9,097 nucleotides of DNA from JANYBV01 sp043763155 (GTDB lineage Bacteria > Pseudomonadota > Alphaproteobacteria > Rickettsiales > SXRF01): positions 1 through 9,097 of the forward strand of contig JAYULW010000063.1 in assembly GCA_043763155.1 (NCBI GenBank), read 5' to 3'. The notes under the pieces are model-generated. The model saw only the letters and a program-made list of their open reading frames with translations. It did not search any database and was not told the origin of the DNA. This document shows positions 5,737 through 9,097 of this stretch, piece after piece; position 1 is the stretch's first letter, and every line of letters starts with the position of its first letter. A program made the position numbers and the translations under genes.

Positions 5737-7854
5737 CCCAAAAATATCTAACAGGTTTTGTAGGGATTTGCCTCTTGGGGATTCTAGGTGGGGGTCGGTG
5801 TTTAGGGTTAGGGTGGCGTCTTCGCGGGCTTGGTCTAGGAGGGTTTGGTGTTCTAGGATGTCCATGAAGATGAAGCGGGGGAGGCCGCTTTGGCGGGAGC
5901 CTAGGAGATCGCCGCCGCCACGGATTTTTAGGTCGGCTTCGGCGATGACGAAGCCGTCTTCGCTGTCGCGTAAGGTGGATAATCTTGTTTTGGCGATTTC
6001 GCCGGATTTGTCGGAGAATAATAATACGCAGGAGGATTGCTTGTCGCCGCGGCCTACGCGGCCACGGAGTTGGTGGAGTTGGGAGAGGCCGAAGCGTTCG
6101 GCTTTTTCGATGACGATGATGGTGGCGTCGCGCACGTCTACGCCGACTTCGACGACGGTGGTGGCGACGAGCAGGCGGGTTTCGCCGCTGTGGAAGCGGC
6201 GCATTTCGGCGTCGCGGGCGTCGGACTTCATGCGGCCATGGACGAGGCTTACTTTTTCGCCGAAGCGGGCTTTGAATTCGGTGAAGCGGAATTCGGCGGC
6301 GGCGATGTCGTGGTCGGGGGTGATTTGCAGTTCGCCCTCGGCGGCGTCGGCTTCTTCGATGAGGGGGCAGATCCAGTAAATCTTTTCGCCTTTGTCCAGC
6401 GCGGTGCTTAGGCGCTCCATGATTTCGCGGTAGCGCGAGAGGGGGATGAGGCGGGTGGTGATGGGAAGGCGCTCGGCGGGTTTTTCCTTCAGGGTGGAGC
6501 AATCCATGTCGCCATATAATGTCATGGTGAGGGAGCGGGGGATGGGGGTTGCGGTCATGTGCAGCAAATGGGGCGTGGTGCCTTTGCTGGTGAGGGCCTG
6601 ACGCTGGGCGACGCCGAAGCGGTGCTGCTCGTCAATGACGATGAAAGCGAGGTTTTCAAACTCTACCTTGTCCTGAAACAGTGCGTGCGTGCCGATGATG
6701 ATGTGGCTGTTGCCGTTTGCGATGCTTTCCAGCGCATCTTTGCGGGCTTTGCCTTTGATGCTGCCGGTGAGCAGGGTGACGGTCACGCCGAGCGGCTCCA
6801 CTAATTTCCTGATGGTGTCGTAATGTTGCTGGGCGATGATTTCGGTGGGGACCATGAGGGCGGATTGGAGATTCTGCTCGGTGGCGCGCAGCATGGCGAG
6901 GAGTGCGACGATGGTTTTGCCGGAGCCGACATCGCCTTGCAGCAGGCGGCCCATGCGCTTGCCGGAGCGCATGTCGGCGGCGATTTCTTCGCTGACTTCG
7001 AGCTGGCCGTGCGTGAGTTTGAAGGGCAGGGCGGCGGTGAGGGCTTTGCTGAGTTTGCCGTTACCGGTGATGATGGTGCCTTGCTGCTTCTGACGGTTGC
7101 GGCGCAGCATGGCGAGGTGGAGCTGGCCTGCGAGCATTTCATCGTACGCTAAGCGCTGTCGCGGGAGGGAGAGGGGGCTTAGGGCGTCTTCGTCTTCGGG
7201 GTGGTGGGTTTTTTGCAGGGCTTGTTTGAAGCTGGGCCATTGGTGTTCGGCAACTAAATCTGCAGGAATCCATTCGGGGAGTTCGGGGATTTTTTGCAGG
7301 GCGGTATCAATATATTTGGCGATGCGGCGGGAGGTAAGGCCGACGGTGAGCGGATAAACGGCTTCGGGTTTCTGGATTTCTTCGAGCTTGTCGGGGGTGG
7401 TGATGATGTCGGGGTGCGACATCATGAGCTGGAAATCGAAACGCTCGGTGCGACCGCTGATGACGCGGATGCTGCCTTCGGGGAGTGCTTGTTTGATGTA
7501 ATCGGTGTGGGCGTGGAAAAATATCAGCGTGATGTCGCCGCTGTCGTTGGAGCAGAGGACGCGATAGGGTTTGCCGCGAAGCTTGGGGGGCGTGTGGGCG
7601 TCTACCTTCACGGTGAAGGTGGCGATGAGGCCTTCGGGGGCTTCGTGCAGGGGGCAGGTGAAGCGACGGTCTATAATGCCAGTGGGAAGGTGGAAAAGCA
7701 GGTCGCGGACGCGGGGGGCGGTTTCGCCCCCCATGCTTATAGATTGCGCGGTGGCTGCGGGAAGCAGGCGGGTGAGATGGCGGGCGGTGGCCTCGCCCAC
7801 GCCCTTGACGGCGCTTACGCTGGAAAAAAGGTAGAAGAGGGATTCATGCCGCAT
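5734..7854 (-). CDS. recG: ATP-dependent DNA helicase RecG
   Basis: RecG is the cytoplasmic branch-migrating helicase that reverses stalled forks and processes Holliday junctions and R-loops. The 706-residue protein has the expected order. An N-terminal wedge/OB region (about 10-165) includes SAVKGVGEATARHL and RDLLFHLPTGIIDRRF. The helicase core has Walker A GDVGSGKT (307-314), DEQH (408-411), TATPIPR (434-440), VATTVVEVGVDV (563-574) and QLRGRVGRG (595-603). The RecG-specific end has ADLKIRGGGDLLGSRQSG (640-657). ATG 7854 is the most upstream start possible, because an in-frame TAA lies four codons earlier. No good Shine-Dalgarno is visible on this strand. The C-terminus stops right after LLDIFG, whereas alphaproteobacterial RecG proteins usually carry a further tail of roughly ten residues. 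The stop codon belongs to the palindromic element at 5592-5736. The gene stands alone, divergent from the small secreted-protein gene. Confidence 0.96.
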   Translation of the reverse strand: MRHESLFYLFSSVSAVKGVGEATARHLTRLLPAATAQSISMGGETAPRVRDLLFHLPTGIIDRRFTCPLHEAPEGLIATFTVKVDAHTPPKLRGKPYRVLCSNDSGDITLIFFHAHTDYIKQALPEGSIRVISGRTERFDFQLMMSHPDIITTPDKLEEIQKPEAVYPLTVGLTSRRIAKYIDTALQKIPELPEWIPADLVAEHQWPSFKQALQKTHHPEDEDALSPLSLPRQRLAYDEMLAGQLHLAMLRRNRQKQQGTIITGNGKLSKALTAALPFKLTHGQLEVSEEIAADMRSGKRMGRLLQGDVGSGKTIVALLAMLRATEQNLQSALMVPTEIIAQQHYDTIRKLVEPLGVTVTLLTGSIKGKARKDALESIANGNSHIIIGTHALFQDKVEFENLAFIVIDEQHRFGVAQRQALTSKGTTPHLLHMTATPIPRSLTMTLYGDMDCSTLKEKPAERLPITTRLIPLSRYREIMERLSTALDKGEKIYWICPLIEEADAAEGELQITPDHDIAAAEFRFTEFKARFGEKVSLVHGRMKSDARDAEMRRFHSGETRLLVATTVVEVGVDVRDATIIVIEKAERFGLSQLHQLRGRVGRGDKQSSCVLLFSDKSGEIAKTRLSTLRDSEDGFVIAEADLKIRGGGDLLGSRQSGLPRFIFMDILEHQTLLDQAREDATLTLNTDPHLESPRGKSLQNLLDIFG

Positions 7855-7956
7855 AACAGGAGTTTAGGAGGTTTTTTAGGAAATGCCAGCGGCTTCGTAT
7901 TAATTCATTGTTAAGAAGCTGGGCGTAGGATTAAGGATTAGAGCAGGAGAAGTGCC
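7855..7956. promoter_or_regulatory. Divergent intergenic region between recG and the small secreted-protein gene
   Basis: This 102-nt gap must hold the promoters for both genes, but I find no clear sigma-70 boxes on either strand. On the plus strand AGGAGG (7866-7871) lies 11 nt before an ATG at 7883 that opens a six-codon frame (MPAASY, stop 7901-7903), a possible leader peptide. A 7-bp tandem AGGATTA occurs at 7927-7933 and 7934-7940. The real gene start at 7957 has its own AGGAGA (7945-7950) at 6 nt. Confidence 0.35.
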
Positions 7957-8253
7957 ATGTTAAGGGTGTTGAGTATAACGATTGTCGTTGTGTTCGGCCT
8001 GACGTCCGGGGCTTTTGCCGACGGCGGTAAAAAACCGCAGAGGCACCCGGTTGCGGCACCTTCGCCCGTGGATACGGGGATCAGCCCCAATAATGTGGGA
8101 ACGATCGGGACTGCGCGCCCTAATCAGAATAATGGTGAGTTTGAAGGTGTGATGTTCCGCGGTGCGCCGAGCGCTGCCAGCGGTATTGACGCACCCGCGC
8201 TGCCACCGCAACAACAGCCGCCGCATAACCCGTTTGTGGGCGAGAACGGCTAA
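7957..8253 (+). CDS. Small secreted Pro/Asn/Gly-rich protein of unknown function
   Basis: I do not recognise this 98-residue protein. A clear Sec signal peptide is present: MLRVLS, a hydrophobic core ITIVVVFGLTSG, and a likely cleavage after AFA21. The mature part is about 77 residues and looks unstructured: a short basic patch (GGKKPQRH, 23-30), then Pro/Asn/Gly-rich sequence (TGISPNNVGTIGTARPNQNN), and a Pro/Gln-rich end (PPQQQPPHNPF). It has no Cys after the signal, no lipobox and no membrane helix beyond the signal, so a soluble periplasmic or exported protein is expected. ATG 7957 is supported by AGGAGA at 6 nt. The good ribosome-binding site, signal peptide and downstream terminator argue that it is a real, monocistronic gene. 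Its function is unknown, and proximity to trpG is probably incidental because a terminator separates them. Confidence 0.75.
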   Translation: MLRVLSITIVVVFGLTSGAFADGGKKPQRHPVAAPSPVDTGISPNNVGTIGTARPNQNNGEFEGVMFRGAPSAASGIDAPALPPQQQPPHNPFVGENG

Positions 8254-8265
8254 AACGAGACACCA

Positions 8266-8290
8266 CTTATGTTCCTTATGGGGACATAAG
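8266..8290. repeat. Inverted repeat after the small secreted-protein gene
   Basis: CTTATGT (8266-8272) and ACATAAG (8284-8290) are perfect inverted repeats separated by 11 nt. In RNA the stem extends to 10 bp with one G-U pair, leaving a short loop. It starts 12 nt after the TAA at 8253 and sits 8 nt before the terminator stem. It has no T-run, so it is more likely an mRNA 3'-end structure or a protein site than a terminator. Confidence 0.6.
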
Positions 8291-8298
8291 ACTAACGC

Positions 8299-8336
8299 AA
8301 GGCCCGGTGACCTTAGGTTTGCCGGGCCTTTTCATT
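8299..8336 (+). terminator. Rho-independent terminator between the small secreted-protein gene and trpG
   Basis: AAGGCCCGG (8299-8307) pairs with CCGGGCCTT (8322-8330). The loop contains a smaller ACCTTAGGT palindrome (8310-8318) that lengthens the hairpin. TTTTCATTT follows (8329-8337). It ends transcription of the upstream gene and makes trpG the start of a new transcript. Confidence 0.85.
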
Positions 8337-8349
8337 TGCGCAAGATGGC

Positions 8350-8377
8350 TTGACCGGGTGGGCAAAGCATTCTACTT
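8350..8377 (+). promoter_or_regulatory. Candidate promoter of the trpGD transcript
   Basis: TTGACC (8350-8355) is a five-of-six match to the -35 consensus. After 16 bp comes TACTTT (8372-8377), a weak -10. A start near 8384 would give a leader of about 30 nt before trpG. A promoter is needed here because the preceding gene ends in an intrinsic terminator. The leader shows no Trp-rich peptide and no attenuator hairpin. Confidence 0.4.
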
Positions 8378-8412
8378 TAGATGCCTCAATACTTTGTTTT
8401 ATCCTGCGTTTC

Positions 8413-8985
8413 ATGAAAATCATCCTTCTCGATAACTACGACAGCTTTACCTATAACCTGCTTCATTACCTTGGCGACCTTGGCGCGGAAGTGGCGGTGT
8501 TTCGCAACGACAAGATCAGCGTGGCGGAATTGCTGGCGTATAAGCCGAACGGTATTGTGATTTCGCCGGGGCCGGGCACGCCGAAGCAATCAGGCATTTG
8601 CATTGAACTCATCCAGAAAGCTTCCGGCGTTGTGCCGATTTTTGGTGTGTGTTTGGGTTTGCAGGCGATTGGGGAAGCGTTTGGCGGGCAGGTGGTGCGC
8701 GCGCCGCAGCCGATGCACGGCAAGGTGAGCGAAATTTATCACGAAGGGCGCACGGTATTTGCGGGGCTTCCGGTTCCGTTTAAGGCCACACGCTACCACT
8801 CGCTGGTGGTGGAGCGCTCCAGCGTGCCGGAATGTTTGGAAGTGACGGCGATTACAGGTGATGACGGCTTGATCATGGGGCTTTCGCACAAGACGCATAA
8901 TACGCATGCGGTGCAGTTCCATCCTGAGAGCATTGCTTCGGAGCATGGGCACGATATTCTTTCCAATTTCCTTAAGGGCATTTAG
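8413..8985 (+). CDS. trpG: Anthranilate synthase component II, glutamine amidotransferase (TrpG)
   Basis: TrpG releases ammonia from glutamine for TrpE to convert chorismate to anthranilate, the first step of tryptophan synthesis. I chose ATG 8413 (190 residues) because MKIILLDNYDSFTYNL is the standard start of the family. The longer frame from TTG 8350 adds 21 residues that match nothing and overlap the promoter candidate. Class I amidotransferase motifs are all present: NYDSFTYNL (8-16), RND (31-33), SPGPGTP (51-57), the nucleophile Cys80 in GVCLGLQ, and His170/Glu172 in QFHPES. There is no clear Shine-Dalgarno, so initiation is weak or leader-dependent. The downstream trpD start abuts the stop. 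In some bacteria the same subunit also serves as PabA in folate synthesis, but linkage to trpD favours TrpG. trpE is not adjacent upstream. Confidence 0.93.
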   Translation: MKIILLDNYDSFTYNLLHYLGDLGAEVAVFRNDKISVAELLAYKPNGIVISPGPGTPKQSGICIELIQKASGVVPIFGVCLGLQAIGEAFGGQVVRAPQPMHGKVSEIYHEGRTVFAGLPVPFKATRYHSLVVERSSVPECLEVTAITGDDGLIMGLSHKTHNTHAVQFHPESIASEHGHDILSNFLKGI

Positions 8986-9097
8986 GTGCAGACAACCGAC
9001 CACGCGATGCTGCCGATTTTAGCGGTGCTGGCCGACGGTAAGCCGGTGCCGTATGAGATGGCGTTGCGCGGTTTCCAGATGGTGCTGAACGGTGGGG
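8986..9097 (+). CDS. trpD: Anthranilate phosphoribosyltransferase (TrpD), N-terminal fragment cut by the right edge
   Basis: The frame opens at GTG 8986, directly after the trpG TAG (8983-8985), with AAGGG about 8 nt upstream, indicating translational coupling. Only 37 residues are visible: MQTTDHAMLPILAVLADGKPVPYEMALRGFQMVLNGG without a stop (shown here in two parts: MQTTDHAMLPILAV and LADGKPVPYEMALRG...). This matches the short N-terminal helical domain of TrpD (LADG.P, then a helix leading to a G of the next loop), which in the full enzyme joins phosphoribosyl pyrophosphate to anthranilate. The catalytic region lies outside the window, so the call rests on the fragment and on trpG linkage. 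Confidence 0.8.
   Translation, partial: MQTTDHAMLPILAVLADGKPVPYEMALRGFQMVLNGG

Noticed and set aside
6037..7914. Several long plus-strand frames opposite recG
   Set aside because: They are antisense shadows of recG caused by its codon bias. The recG frame carries all helicase motifs without interruption.
7927..7940. Tandem AGGATTA repeat as a regulatory or CRISPR-like repeat
   Set aside because: Two copies of 7 bp are expected by chance at this scale, with no spacer structure and no further copies.
8350..8412. Longer trpG start at TTG 8350
   Set aside because: The extra 21 residues do not belong to the amidotransferase family, no Shine-Dalgarno precedes the TTG, and the TTG is part of the best -35 candidate. 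ATG 8413 gives the standard N-terminus.
8331..8412. Tryptophan attenuator or leader peptide before trpG
   Set aside because: There is no short frame with consecutive Trp codons and no competing hairpins between the terminator and the trpG start.

Overview
The window looks like a chromosomal segment from an alphaproteobacterium. The best taxonomic pointer is a MarR-type regulator at 4912-5370 that resembles LdtR, a regulator best known from Rhizobiales, including Liberibacter. Coding DNA is moderately GC-rich and intergenic DNA is AT-rich. I cannot name a genus. An uncultured lineage outside the well-studied Rhizobiales is plausible, but that is inference.

Layout, left to right. (1) 1-564 is the C-terminal part of a ThiF/MoeB/E1-like adenylyltransferase that runs off the left edge. 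(2) 692-4797 is a tightly packed three-gene unit: a TonB-dependent outer-membrane receptor, a periplasmic YfiR-family (DUF4154) protein 3 nt later, and a membrane histidine kinase with a CHASE8-like periplasmic sensor 5 nt after that. (3) 4912-5370 encodes the LdtR-like regulator, starting at TTG, behind a pair of phased AT-rich direct repeats and followed by a textbook intrinsic terminator. (4) 5431-5736 is non-coding and structured: a small G/C hairpin, then a palindromic MITE-like element of about 145 bp whose outer 21 bp are perfectly inverted and end in TA. (5) 5734-7854 on the minus strand is recG. Its stop codon is the last three bases of that palindromic element. (6) 7957-8253 encodes a small secreted Pro/Asn/Gly-rich protein of unknown function, followed by an inverted repeat and an intrinsic terminator. 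(7) 8413-8985 is trpG, and 8986 to the right edge is the start of trpD.

The most interesting unit is the receptor/YfiR/kinase cluster. In the known YfiBNR (TpbB) system, periplasmic YfiR restrains a CHASE8-HAMP-GGDEF diguanylate cyclase, and the outer-membrane lipoprotein YfiB relieves this. Here the same kind of periplasmic regulator sits between a TonB-dependent receptor, in place of YfiB, and a CHASE8-HAMP histidine kinase, in place of the GGDEF enzyme. I infer an envelope-spanning signal relay with the outer-membrane input and the cytoplasmic output both changed. No response regulator or receiver domain is visible in the window.

The second notable item is the palindromic element at the 3' end of recG, which seems to supply the recG stop codon and may have trimmed the C-terminal tail of the protein. 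The remaining genes (recG, trpG, trpD, ldtR-like) are ordinary housekeeping or regulatory genes.
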